Source: Labyrinthula sp. Ha (lineage: Eukaryota; Sar; Bigyra; Labyrinthulida; Labyrinthulaceae). Taken from it: a stretch of 64,000 nt of DNA. The notes beneath the pieces were generated by a model. It was not told the DNA's origin and made no database searches. It was given only the letters and a program-made list of their open reading frames with translations. Positions 21,001-32,700 of this stretch are shown in pieces (position 1 is the first letter of the stretch; the number at the start of each line of letters is the position of its first letter). Both the position numbers and the translations under genes were made by a program. Location of the stretch: NCBI GenBank assembly GCA_015227615.1, contig JAALGZ010000011.1:186001-250000 (forward strand). Reading direction: 5' to 3'.

Positions 21001-22998
21001 ATTATAAGTTCTTGCGGTGTTCTAATATATTAAGGCTTAAGAGCTATTGTTAACTATATTCCGTGGATTCTGTAGTACAAAAAGAAACTTTATATCGAAT
21101 AATTGAGTAAACCACTTCTCCTTAAGAATTAAGGGATTGATATTGATCTCCACGTTAGTATCTCACCAATTCCTAACTACACTATTGTCAAGCAAGATCA
21201 AAAAATAATAAATTAAATAAAATACAAGTTTAATACATGATGCTTTAGCTTTATTAATATGTGGTAGTTAAATTCTAAAATAACGGGGCTGGAAGCATAT
21301 AGTTGACATAAGCTAATCACTATGAAATGCCTGAACTCTTAATATAATATAATGGTACTGAAAGTAACGTGTCATGTTTTGAGCAATACACGACAAAACA
21401 GAAACACCTTAACCTCCATAAGTAAGATCCTAACTGCTTGTTCGAAAGGTTCCGTGGACCATGTGAGTTCGAGTACAAAATGGTGAAAGAACATATCCAA
21501 CTTCATGTGGCCTAACTACACTTGTAGTCACTTTCACCAAGGGTTCTATAAGAAAGTAAAAGGTTAAAGTAGTAAGATAAGCCACAAAACCAACTTATGT
21601 TGAAAGCTGAGTGTATAACTACTCTTGTGATAGCCTAAATACTTAGGAGTTCTTTTCTGGATTTGAAACTTTAGTATCCTTGCTCTAGTTGGAAGTTAAA
21701 TACCAGAATCTACTTAAGAAAACTATGTTATATCTTATGTTATATATAACAATGACGCAACCAGAATACCCGATTCAAGAGCCAGTAAGGGTAATAGCGA
21801 TGTCAAATTGTAGTCAACCCCCTCTCCCCCCAGACAAGACAAACGGCTGCTCGCAATGTATACATATGGTAAAAAAAAATCACACCCTGGGTTACTCCAC
21901 ATCGCAAAAGTAGTACTTTCCAGATAATAGGCACCTTTCTTTATATTACTTTAGTACCAAGAAACTATAATAAATAGTTTCGTGTATAGTAAACCGTCTC
22001 ATATTCCAGTCCTCAAAATGCAAATCTTCTCAATAAACAGAAAGAGCAAAAGACTGTCAAGGGAGAGTCCTCATCAGCAAAGATGTGACGTATACTGAGC
22101 AATTTAAGCTTCCAATACACTTTTATGTCGATATAGAAAGTATAATATTCTGTGGCAGCTATTGAAGGTATTGCACAGAGATTTCGATAGTTTTTATTCT
22201 GTCTATTCCTTGTTATACTTCTTTCAACAATTTTATTTATTCTGCCTATTTGAACTAATGAAAGGTCATCCCGTCGCCTCCACTGATACTTGTTTTGAAG
22301 GTTAATAGATACTTGAGCATAGTTTAGATGGATTTCCATAATTGATACTTAATATTATTGTTATAACTGTAGGTAAGGGGGTCAAAGTCTCAGATTCGAT
22401 TATGGTTCCAAAGTTTTTCACAAAGAAATATTTCAGTGGGATTCTATTGAAGTTCATTATATTTATATAGCCATGAAAGATTTTGAAAAAGAATATGAAT
22501 TAAAAGATAAATGTGTTATGGTTATAAACGAAAATTAGGGCCGTTCAGTGCTAGACAAGTATTTAACACATTGCCCAAGGATGATTAGACAAAACGCTGT
22601 TATAGCATCTTAACAATCTCACTGTGTTTACAACAAGAAACTGTAATTGTATTCAGGAAGAACAAATCTTATTCAGGGAATAAATCAATTGGACATGAAG
22701 ATCCTTGAAAGGCTATCACAAGAAATATAAAAGATCGGGCGTACAACAAGAAAGCTAGAACGCAGGTTGCACATTCAGAACTAATAAAAAAACAAGATTT
22801 CTTGATATTATTTTTCAAAACTTTAACTTTTAATATATATCTGAACTGACAATGACTTGATATTTTTTTTTTGATAAGATAATTCTTTAGTTAAGTTTCA
22901 TTTATAGAGAGATATCAGATAGTAATAGTTTCGGAAATAGGATATAAATCTAATCAATAGGGAATTACCATATTCATGCCGCTCATATCCATTAAAGA
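18025..22998. other. Gene-free spacer
   Basis: About 5 kb with no recognised gene. Short frames at 18763-19029, 19044-19259, 19631-19981 (minus) and 22013-22339 (minus) show no domain, no membrane signature and no support from neighbours, so they are not called. Confidence 0.55.
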
Positions 22999-23889
22999 GT
23001 GATGAGTCAAATAGATGTGGAATGGAAACATTTTAATTTCAAGAAACTTTTAAGTTATACTGCACTTGGATATATAGCAGAAAATGCAGTTGTTTATCCA
23101 TTCTGGGTGATTAAGACAAAGGAACAAATATCAACAACTGTAAACACAAGAAACCTCAGCGCTGCGAAATCAATATTCCTCGCAACAAAAAAGAAACTTG
23201 GATTTAAAGGTCTATATAAAGGATTTTGGACATCATCTCTGGTTGGAATTCCTTCTGTTTATACCTATCTCTTATCTTATCATTATCTGAAGGACAAGCT
23301 AACAGAGAAAGCAAGCATTGAAAACAATCAAAAGTTGAAGAATGCTGTTCCTTTGTTTGCTGGTTTTGCAGCAGAAATTCTTTCTCTTGCTTTATTTGTA
23401 CCTGTTGATGTTGTTACACAAAAACTTCAGTTAGAAAAAAATGTGAATAAAAATGGAGTTCAAATATTTAGTCAAATAATAAAAAATAAAGGTTTCTTGG
23501 GATTATATCAAGGTTTTAGTATAACTTTTGTTACTTATAGTTTATCTTCATCTGTTTGGTGGTTAGTTTATGAAAATACAAAAACGTTAACTAAAAGAAA
23601 TGAAGACAAACTAGCCCAAGGACCTCAATGGAATACTTTTTTATCAGGTATAATTGCTGGAAGTTGCTCAATTATTGTTACCCAACCTTTAGACGTTGTC
23701 AAAACTAGAATGCAAACAACAGAACAAACACAATATAGAACTATATCTTCTTCTTTGAAACAGATTTATAACACTGAAGGTATTAGAGGCTTTTTAAGAG
23801 GATTACCAACAAAACTAATAGGAAGAATGCCTTTGCAAGCTTTCTTAACTTTTACTTATGAAACAGTGTTGTATTTTTCTGTCAATTAA
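22999..23889 (+). CDS. Mitochondrial carrier family protein, SLC25A44-like
   Basis: 296 residues, the usual length for the family. Three repeats each carry the carrier signature: PFWVIKTK (34-41), PVDVVTQK (135-142) and PLDVVKTR (230-237), with the second-half motifs GLYKGF (71-76), GLYQGF (168-173) and GFLRGL (264-269). It sits in the inner mitochondrial membrane by family. The N terminus, VEWKHFNFKK, and the PFWVIKT first signature resemble SLC25A44 (branched-chain amino acid carrier) and its relatives. The substrate is inferred only. The gene may start at either of two adjacent ATGs. It converges on RCL1, and the two stop codons overlap. Confidence 0.9.
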   Translation: MMSQIDVEWKHFNFKKLLSYTALGYIAENAVVYPFWVIKTKEQISTTVNTRNLSAAKSIFLATKKKLGFKGLYKGFWTSSLVGIPSVYTYLLSYHYLKDKLTEKASIENNQKLKNAVPLFAGFAAEILSLALFVPVDVVTQKLQLEKNVNKNGVQIFSQIIKNKGFLGLYQGFSITFVTYSLSSSVWWLVYENTKTLTKRNEDKLAQGPQWNTFLSGIIAGSCSIIVTQPLDVVKTRMQTTEQTQYRTISSSLKQIYNTEGIRGFLRGLPTKLIGRMPLQAFLTFTYETVLYFSVN

Positions 23890-25007
23890 GAAACAACTCT
23901 GGACATATTTTGTAAGCCAATACCTTTGCAACTTAGAATATATGTATTATACTGACTTTCATCTTCTTCCTCTTCTTCAAAAGGAGAAGTTTTTTGTTCT
24001 ACAATTTTGAACTTTACTCCAAATACATCATAAACTAACCTTAGAAGTTCTTTTGCTGCTGCCGTTAAAGAACTAAATCTAACTTTGCTTACTTGAAGAC
24101 CAAGAGTCATGCACAAAATAACTAAACCTTGTAAGTTTGAACCAAAACATGCACCTTTTGCTATTTCTTCACACAAAATTTTGGCTGCTCTTAAACCTAA
24201 CTTTTCTGGTTCAATAACATTAGTTTTATCAACTATTAATCTGGAAGTTAAAATACAATCTGTTGTAGAAGAAGCATATAAAGTAACTCCATAACTATTA
24301 TCGCCTATTACTTTTGTTCTTGTTGCATCTGTATTTATATAAACATCAGGAATAAAGTTGTTCAATATAAACCTTGTTTTATCTATCATTCTATTTGAAA
24401 ATTGAGGCGACACTCTAATGGTATACGCTATTCCTCTTACTCTTTTTATAAAACCAGGATCTAGAAGTTGAACAGAAGTTATATTAAGGTTAGCTTTTGA
24501 AATTCCTGTTTGTTTTAAGATGATACTTCCACAGGAAACAAGTGTTGACCTTTGTTTAAGTGATAGTGGTTCCAATTCGACATTAAATTTTTTAAGTAAA
24601 GGTATGACTGCATAATTATATTCCTCAACTGACCAGTCAAGTGGATGCTCAGTTACTCCTTTAAAAGAAATTATTATAGAAGTTCCTGAGAATACGACAA
24701 GTGGTAAAATTCCTTCAATATAGTACATAATAGAGCGAGTATCATATTCTGTATCAAACTCATACGTACCAGGCCCTGAACCAGTTATTAAACCAGGTTT
24801 AATTGTAACGCTTGTTCCGTCGGCACTAACTTCAACAACAGTCCCGTTAGTAAGATCAGATATAAGCTTCAAAAACCTTATTTCGTAGTTCATAAGGCCT
24901 GGTTCAACTGAATTCTCCCTTATTTGACTTATTTTCATGTTCTTGTTAGATAATAAGGAACATATCACCCTGTTTCTAAAGGATTCATGACCAGTAAACC
25001 TTAGCAT
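23886..25007 (-). CDS. RCL1: RNA 3'-terminal phosphate cyclase-like protein, ribosome biogenesis factor
   Basis: 373 residues. The start LRFTGHESFRNRVICSLLSNK and the GLITGSGPGTYEFDTEYDTRSIMYYIEGILPL region (split here for length; about 72-103) match Rcl1, the nucleolar protein that acts in early pre-18S rRNA processing with Bms1. Further family segments are LLDPGFIKRVRGIAYTIRVSP and GACFGSNLQGLVILCMTLG. Rcl1 rather than the RtcA/RTCA cyclase is favoured by the N-terminal RFTGH and the length; loss of the cyclase catalytic histidine is the family feature to confirm. A Glu/Asp run (FEEEEEDES) lies near the C terminus. It is the second ribosome-assembly gene in the window, after NVL. Confidence 0.92.
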   Translation of the reverse strand: MLRFTGHESFRNRVICSLLSNKNMKISQIRENSVEPGLMNYEIRFLKLISDLTNGTVVEVSADGTSVTIKPGLITGSGPGTYEFDTEYDTRSIMYYIEGILPLVVFSGTSIIISFKGVTEHPLDWSVEEYNYAVIPLLKKFNVELEPLSLKQRSTLVSCGSIILKQTGISKANLNITSVQLLDPGFIKRVRGIAYTIRVSPQFSNRMIDKTRFILNNFIPDVYINTDATRTKVIGDNSYGVTLYASSTTDCILTSRLIVDKTNVIEPEKLGLRAAKILCEEIAKGACFGSNLQGLVILCMTLGLQVSKVRFSSLTAAAKELLRLVYDVFGVKFKIVEQKTSPFEEEEEDESQYNTYILSCKGIGLQNMSRVVS

Positions 25008-27755
25008 CGTTCTTGTGGTGTTTCAGTTTTTGAACTTGCAGTAATCCTACATTGCTTTTTCTTATTTTAGAATGAAAACAATAATAGTTCTAGTCTTTCA
25101 GTTAGTGACAAGAAACGTTCCAAACAACAAATAATACTTTTAATAGGTATCCTGACAAAGTATTAAAGCTAAGTTTTTAAACTAAAATAAAACCCTAGCT
25201 TTTAACATAAACCAACGCAATTACTTCAGTCTATCGTGCAGTTTCAAACTTAAAATCTCTTAAAGAAGCAATGGGATGATAGTTATTTGAACCAAATTTC
25301 TCCTCGGTCCTGACCCATATATTTCTTTTTTATCAATATGTAGATATATCATTCCTATACGTAATATTTTGGTGATGATAGCTTTGTCGTTAAACTGGGC
25401 TCTAATGTGTTGAGAAGCTAGCTATAACAACACAACATATCACCAAAAAGGGAAAAAACATACAAAATTATGTTTTTGCCATATAGTACAACAAATATAG
25501 AAACTGTAACCGCTTTGAACAGGATAGGTGTCTCTAGGCATGGTTTTCATCCATTTAACTTAACTAATATACCAACCATTTCTTAACGTAACAAGAGGGT
25601 CATGACGGCGGCTTGTTGAAGTACAAAACGCGTCAATCTAAATACGTAGAACTGATCCAATATTTGAAAAGCAGCACTAACATAATGGAAAAACTAGACA
25701 GGGTACGCCTTGTGAATCAAAAATGGTCAGGTTGTGTTAGCATTAACGGCTCATGAAATGCGACTAGCTAAAAAACAACATTATTGGCATTAGGAAGTTC
25801 AGAACAAAGAATAGAACAGAACTTTTATTAAGCTTCTTAGAAGTATTGAAGCTAAAAGTTTAATTGGCACTGTTAAATGTGCACATTTTTTCGCAGAGAC
25901 CATGATCATCTTTCTGTTTACTTACAGTCTACCAACACATAAGACACTTTACACGTATACCTTCGCAGACTGGAAGAAAACAAGATAGATGGTGATGGTA
26001 CCGGCTAAAAGTTGAGATCTCTAGCTAACAGATGTCTCTCAGTATTTACCCTCTAAGAACTTGAACCCTTTCATGTCTAAATTAAGAGTTCTATAGACAA
26101 TAGTCACTAGAAGAGAAGCTAACACAGATGGATATATTCTGGCACATGTCTTCCAAGCTCGAAAGAATAGACATGAGAGCAAATGGCATAGACACACAGC
26201 GTAAGCTTTAATTACGGTTGTTGCAATATTACTGATACCTGTGGCAGTTTATGAGCTCTTTTTTTGGTGACTTAATTAATACATTATATATAATGCCCTC
26301 TTAATTCCTTTAAAATGTAATGTAAAATGAAATATGTTGTTGTACCTTCTCCAGTATAGCCAAGGGTTATAATTGAGAATAAATACAGGTTATCCTAACC
26401 AACAACATCCAATTATCCCCCACTTCATGTTAAAGAGTTCAAAGATATCCCGAAAGTACCCTAAGTGGAAGCAGTCAATGAAGGTTTCCAACAGCATGCA
26501 ACCCAAGAAGAACTTTAATTCTGAATGCAAAAGAAGTTCTACTCATGCAAAAAGATGCCACAAGGTAAATACTAAAATTGAAGAATTTCTTTGTAAAAAC
26601 AAATATTTTATATTAAAGTCTACCTCAGCATCAAGATACTTGTGGGTGGACTACAAACTAAGCCAACTACTCAAAGAAAGCTACGTGGATAAACAAAACA
26701 TTATCCAAGCCAATTTTTTTATTCAACAACTAACTTAGAGTTAATCAAATCCCCTTCTTCCTCTTGAAATTACCGGAGAAAATTGCATTCGCTACCAAAA
26801 ATCTTGGTTAGCTGTTCATATGCTAAAGTCAGAGATCTTCTTCGTGCAAGCCCTCCGGCAACAAATGCTTTAAAAGTTTACATGAAAAGAATTTTGATAC
26901 AAACCAGCAATATACTGTGAGCCAAGCAAAAGAGGTTCAAGCATGAAATTAATGGCTGGCTCCAATTTTAGAACGCTGGTCTTGGATTTGCATTCATTTC
27001 TCTGTGGAGAAGCCTGGAACGTGCTTAAGACAAACTACAACAGAAAGCTCACTTCTAAGGTAAACGAACTAATGAGTTCATTTAGAAATACATAAACTAA
27101 AAGGTTTAATTTTATTCAAGAAACCCCACTCAGCCTTCAACAAAGGGTTCTATCGCTGTAGCTTGTCACAACCCTATATATAGTTTGTAAGGTGAGAAGA
27201 AGATTAGACCTTAGGAGTGAGTTTCTTTGCACTCATATTTGAGATTGAAAGTTTCTAGAAGCAGCACATATTGTAATTTTTCTAAGTTCTATCATAGAGT
27301 GAGACTTGGAGAGAAATGCAGCATAATATTGGTTAGGCTCTTCATGATTACTTCTTCGTTCTTGTAAGTTAAGCTTCTCACTGTAAAAAACATAAAATTC
27401 ATATAAGGCGAGTTTCCAGTAGTCATCTGTCCAATTATTTTCAATATATGTACCAAAAAGAAATTAATAAACTACGCAAGAGATAAATGAGCAGAGAATA
27501 GGAAACCCTTGTAGCTACTCTTCCCAATTTGAGCTTTATAGCATCTACATTTGGAGATTTATTTGGTCGGTGTGTAAGCCATAATTTCGAGATCAAGATC
27601 ATGAGAAAAAGAGTCAACAAGGAAAAATATTCCTACATCTGGCTGCAATAGCGACAACGTCAGATTTCAACATGAGTCTTTCCCTTCTTGTATAGGTTGC
27701 TTCTTTATCATATATGACAAATACTTTGAGGTTCTGCTTCACTCAAAATTTTCTA
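25008..27755. other. Gene-free spacer
   Basis: No recognised gene. The frame 26373-26738 (121 residues, Lys/Ser-rich) has no domain and no good start context and is not called. Confidence 0.55.
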
Positions 27756-29669
27756 CTAACTACCAAATTTATGAACTAGTGATCCCAATATGTGCTTCCC
27801 TGTTAGTATCCCAGTTGACATTATATAAATTTCAATATTCTTCAAAGAATTTTCTAAATGTCTTATGCCAGCTATTTCAGCACTAGTAATTCCACCAACA
27901 AAATAGACAATAATTTTTTTCTTAGTTTTTTCTTCTTTCTGAAGTAGCACAGTTTCGTTCTGCTTCACTGAGCAAATAGTTACACCAGGTACATTTTTAA
28001 CCACATCGAGTACAGGCTCCCAACCTGAAGTTATAGCAAGCTGAATAATACGACAAGAAAGTGGAGCATAACCAGAAAATAGATAGTCTATATCTCTAGG
28101 AACCCAAGTTTCGTCTTGCAAATCAGCCATAGAAGGATTTTGAACAATCAGGTTCAAAGATCTAACAAGTGTTTTCCAAGTAGATATACCAGTAAGAAAA
28201 GTGGTTTTGTTTTCACCAATTAGTTTTGCCTCTACAAGATTTTCAAAAGTGTATATAACCTCAATCCCATAAACATTTATAAGCTGTTGTTTAATATCAT
28301 GATATTCTTTTGAAGGAATGCCATCATTAGCTGATGAATATAGAGAAACTAATTTAAGAAAAGACAAGAGATCAGGTTTTCGCCAAATCATTCGAGTCAG
28401 TGTTTTATAAATGTTCTCACCTTCAATAATGCTTCTTTCTAACATCCATAAATTATGAAACTTTCTCTTCATAACTTGATCTAAGCAATCTTTAGCTAAG
28501 TTGATATGAAGAGATAAGTCTTTCATTTTTTTCTGCAGCTGCGGAATGTTTGAAACAAACTCTTTTAGCTCTGATACATTTTTTGATTCCTTAACTTTGT
28601 TTTTCTTATCCTTGAATTCTCTTGCTCTTAGGTTAAGTTTTTTCATAAGGATTTGAACAGATGTATGCCGAATCTCAGGGTAGATATATTCATCTTGGGT
28701 TAAGCCTAAGACTTCAGTATTTTTATCTACAGATAAAGAGATTTGATTAAAATCTGTGTGTTCAGTATGATATTTTTCATTTAATAAAGCTTCATAACTC
28801 AATGGAGTTGATAGCATAGGAGTAACTTGATCCACTTCACGATCTATAATAAGTAGCTGATCGAAGAAAATTTTCTCTTTGACACTTTCATAAAGATGAA
28901 TTTTAGGGAAAAGTGTTTCTAAGAAAAGATCTGCAATCTTTTTATCTTCCGCTTGTGAGATATCCTCAATGAATTCCTTCAAAGCATTTCGATCAAGATC
29001 TGAGGAGTTTTCTTTCTTAAAACTCTCAAAGTCAAGAAAAATATCTATTACTTGCTTTGATATATTTCCTTTAGATTGAATCTTTTCAAAACAAATGAAT
29101 TTTTTCAGTTCCAATATACTTAAAGCCACAACCTCTAGTGGAAGATGAGAACCTTCAAGATACAAGGACCGAAGCAAACTTTCTTGAGGGCAAAGGAGAA
29201 GTTTTGACTCAACAGAAAAAACAAGAATCGGAAAAGCATTATAATTTATTTTCAGTGTGTTTGTTTTTTTAATAGATTGTTCTATCAAAAGTTTTGATGT
29301 CGGTGAAACAAAAGGAACAAAGAATATGTTGATAGTAAACGGTTCTTTTGTTTTTTCTTCTTTCGAAATCTTATTTGAAATATTAGAAATCTTTTTTGCT
29401 AAAGATGTAACATAAGAAATATTGGGTTGCATTATTATGTTAAGTTTATCTGTGCCTTCAGTTGGAAAATCAGTGAAAGATATAGGTTCAACAACTGTGC
29501 TGGGGTTTATTTCCAAAATGAGCCCTTTGAATAATCTGAAAATTTCAAAATTAACATATATTATTTGGTTGTCTAGTTTACCTATTATTTGAGAGATACA
29601 AGCTTTTGATAGCTTCAGGCCATGGTTCTTTATATTTTCCACAATCGAAGTTTCATTAAGTTTTCCCAT
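27756..29669 (-). CDS. VPS33: Sec1/Munc18-family protein VPS33
   Basis: 637 residues, one exon. It is the SM subunit of HOPS/CORVET, which binds SNAREs during endosome and lysosome/vacuole fusion. Evidence: LLIIDREVDQVTPMLSTPLSYEALLNEKY around 272-300 (the SM-family LDR.vD.vTP...YE.L signature), SGYAPLSCRIIQ near 545, and IVYFVGGITSAEIAGIRHL near 592-610, typical of VPS33 rather than Sec1 or Sly1. Whether it corresponds to the A or B paralogue cannot be told. The N-terminal third is rich in Lys and poorly conserved. The gene stands alone, with more than 2.7 kb of spacer on both sides. Confidence 0.92.
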   Translation of the reverse strand: MGKLNETSIVENIKNHGLKLSKACISQIIGKLDNQIIYVNFEIFRLFKGLILEINPSTVVEPISFTDFPTEGTDKLNIIMQPNISYVTSLAKKISNISNKISKEEKTKEPFTINIFFVPFVSPTSKLLIEQSIKKTNTLKINYNAFPILVFSVESKLLLCPQESLLRSLYLEGSHLPLEVVALSILELKKFICFEKIQSKGNISKQVIDIFLDFESFKKENSSDLDRNALKEFIEDISQAEDKKIADLFLETLFPKIHLYESVKEKIFFDQLLIIDREVDQVTPMLSTPLSYEALLNEKYHTEHTDFNQISLSVDKNTEVLGLTQDEYIYPEIRHTSVQILMKKLNLRAREFKDKKNKVKESKNVSELKEFVSNIPQLQKKMKDLSLHINLAKDCLDQVMKRKFHNLWMLERSIIEGENIYKTLTRMIWRKPDLLSFLKLVSLYSSANDGIPSKEYHDIKQQLINVYGIEVIYTFENLVEAKLIGENKTTFLTGISTWKTLVRSLNLIVQNPSMADLQDETWVPRDIDYLFSGYAPLSCRIIQLAITSGWEPVLDVVKNVPGVTICSVKQNETVLLQKEEKTKKKIIVYFVGGITSAEIAGIRHLENSLKNIEIYIMSTGILTGKHILGSLVHKFGS

Positions 29670-29789
29670 ATTTCATATAGAGTAATGTCACATCGATGTG
29701 ATTATTTCAAGAATAAGATTCAAACCCAACTGAACGTATTATACGGAAATAGGTCTTTTTGATTCCAGCATCAAGAAAAAGTTGTTCCT

Positions 29790-29794
29790 ATTGG
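29790..29794 (-). promoter_or_regulatory. CCAAT box upstream of VPS33
   Basis: CCAAT on the gene strand at about -121 to -125 from the ATG at 29669, the same distance as in three other genes of this window. Confidence 0.35.
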
Positions 29795-32700
29795 AAGACT
29801 TGACCATAAATCTAACTCAAAATAAAGAAACAATGAACCCTTAAGTAATCTAAGAAGTGTCTTAAACATTTTCTTTTTCTTACAAGATTTTTTATTTTCT
29901 AGAAAACTCCACTTTCTACTGTTTGATGAATCCATACTTTACCGACTACGGGGTTAGGTTCAGTTGGGATGTTTTACGATGGTGGTTTTGATCATTAAAT
30001 GAAACCAAATGAAAAGCCTGTTACTAATATATTTTTTGTTCAAAGTTCTTCTCAACAGAAATAGTTTAGTAATAGGTGTTGGAACCTTTAGTTGTAATTG
30101 GGATTTGTGTACTAATGGAATGAAAGCTCCATAAGATAAAATACTAAAAATAATACTTTTTAACTAATCTTTCTACTGAATTTCAAAATTCCAAACATTT
30201 TGATGATAATTAAAAAGATCAAGTGTGAATCTATTTACTATGAAATAGCGATATTGTTAAATTCCAATATTTTATTATTGTATTTGATCCCTATCGAGAA
30301 AATGAACTGGGGATGCATTTATATCCTGGAAGATATTTATATTATTTGTGTTTTTTGCAAAGTTTTTTCCATAGGGCTTAGTATACTTGGCCATCAGGTG
30401 TTTCAAAATATTGTTCTAATTCAATCAAAATAAAATTTACTATTTTATTTGATTAATTGCGTATTACATTAAAATATGTAGATTTTCGATGTTCTATACA
30501 TATTTACCTTGTAGAAGCACAATCAATAATTGGTACGCAAAAACTTAAGACCCGTGATATACAGGATGTTTGGGTAGTGGATTTGAGCATTCAATCAACA
30601 AATAAGTAAGTAATTCATTGGTTGATTGGCAAAGAGTGCATGGTTTATATCTTCAATGCAAACGTCTTAGAAGTTTTCAAATTTCAGGTCAGTTCATTCA
30701 ACAGGTACGTCGATTTCTTGTGAATATCCTAAGACTGTACAGGAAAAAGAGCTAAGTTGACAAGAACTCAAACCCAATAGAAGCAATGTGCAACTCTCTA
30801 CGATTACGTTTTTCAGTTTGGCCCTGCATCGGAATTTAAATATAAAGTGCTGAATTAGTGTAGACTTTACAGAAAATTATGAAAAATTAGATGGGAATCC
30901 TAGCGCAGCATCATAGCAAGATTAACCTCTCTGATGTCAACTAAGCACATATGATATATACTTAAAGAAATCATAGGCTAGCGCAGAACCTTTGCCTCTC
31001 GCTTATGTTACTTTGATCATATGATGTATTAATGTAATAACTAAAGATACATGAATCTCGCATACTTAATGCTGTAACTCTAAACTAAGACGCATTCACA
31101 TGAAACCTTTATCTGGACTGAAACATGTTGAATTAATTTATGGAATGCTAAGCATTTCATGGCTCTGTTTCTATTTTTGAAATCTTGCTTCGACGTGGAA
31201 GAAAATAAAGTCAAATCATCAAGGTTTATTAGATGTGTACTTTCTTGAAAAAGCTCAAGTCAGTAAGAGGGCAAACATGCTCATTAGGAGGTGCTAAAAC
31301 TCTTTGTGTATAATTGATCATTCAACATTTAGCGATTATCTGTTATCATATTGTCCTCAAATGATATATTAGAATCAGTAGGAGAACTATTTTGGGAAGT
31401 TATGACGTAACTAATCTTATAAAGTAAAGTTTAAAATAAAATTATTAAAGAGCAAATCCAACAGCAGACCAATAACTTGAAAACTATTAAGACTCCACCA
31501 AGCAATGAAACCTAGCTCAACGTTAGCCTAAGTAGTAACAGATTTGATATACTACCAATTAACCTTTTCTGGGATCATTGTCTTGCCGAATCTAAGTCCC
31601 AAGTTTCATATTGACCTCTTGGACACTTGACATAGCCTGAAACCATTCAGTTCATGAGCACAGCATTCTTATTAGTATCCTTGCCTCATACCCGACTATC
31701 TAAATGCCCGATAGTCCACCCCAAGCAGATAAGTCTTTAACATGGTTCCCTACGCCATTTTAAACCTGAAAACCCACACCAACTTTAGACAAGTGATTTC
31801 TTATAATACAAGTCCAGAAACTTGCCAAATATCTCAGTTACTTTTTAGTGTTTATTTCATACTTTATTGAACTCGCGTACTTTGTACTAAACGACTAGTC
31901 ATAGAACACTTAAACGACTATCCAATTGTAGACCGTACATCACGGGTCGCTAAAACCTTCCGCGTACAAAGTAAAAGTACTGCAGAATCTATCATTCATT
32001 GAATAACGACGTAAGCTTACAGTTCTTCCAGGTATATCACTATTCTATTGTTCTACAAGTTAAGAAACATATTATGGAAATTTTGCTTAGAGTTCTGGAA
32101 AAAGAGAAAGCTGTTAAAGCAGTTTAAACGGGGATAAATTAGATAAAAAGTTAATTCATATCCCCTACTCCTCTTGTGCAGGACCTGAAATCAGGTAATA
32201 GTGTAATCCATACAATATGCTCTCTGAAATTTGTGAAAAAAAATTAATCCTGATCAACAATATTCTAGTAGCAGATTAACACACATAAATTTTTTGGAGA
32301 CTGGTTAGTTTTGGTTGTCCACAAGTGATTACCAGGAGTACCTCCTGCCTAGCTTTATAACAGGTATGATGTTGTAATCATCATAGCAAACAAAACGAAG
32401 CCTGTATTGAGAAATTGAAAATATTATTCTAACACAACTCTGAAAATTTGAATGGATATATAGAACTATTGTCAATAGTTGTGGAGCAATAAAAATTAAA
32501 GATTCTAATTAACCAGTTATTGCTATTCATGAAGATCTTTATATAGTTCTCTTGCCCTTTAATGGACTTAGAAAATTGTAGTTCAGTGCTACTTTCATGT
32601 TTTTGTAGCCATTTAGGGTATATCTATATTATGATATCTTATATTTTCCCTTCTTCTTATCGTTTTCTTCCCGTGAGCTTCTTGAACTTGCAAATTTGGT

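Noticed and set aside
26373-26738. 121-residue Lys/Ser-rich open frame
   Set aside because: No domain, no neighbour in an island, and base composition like the spacer; treated as a chance frame.
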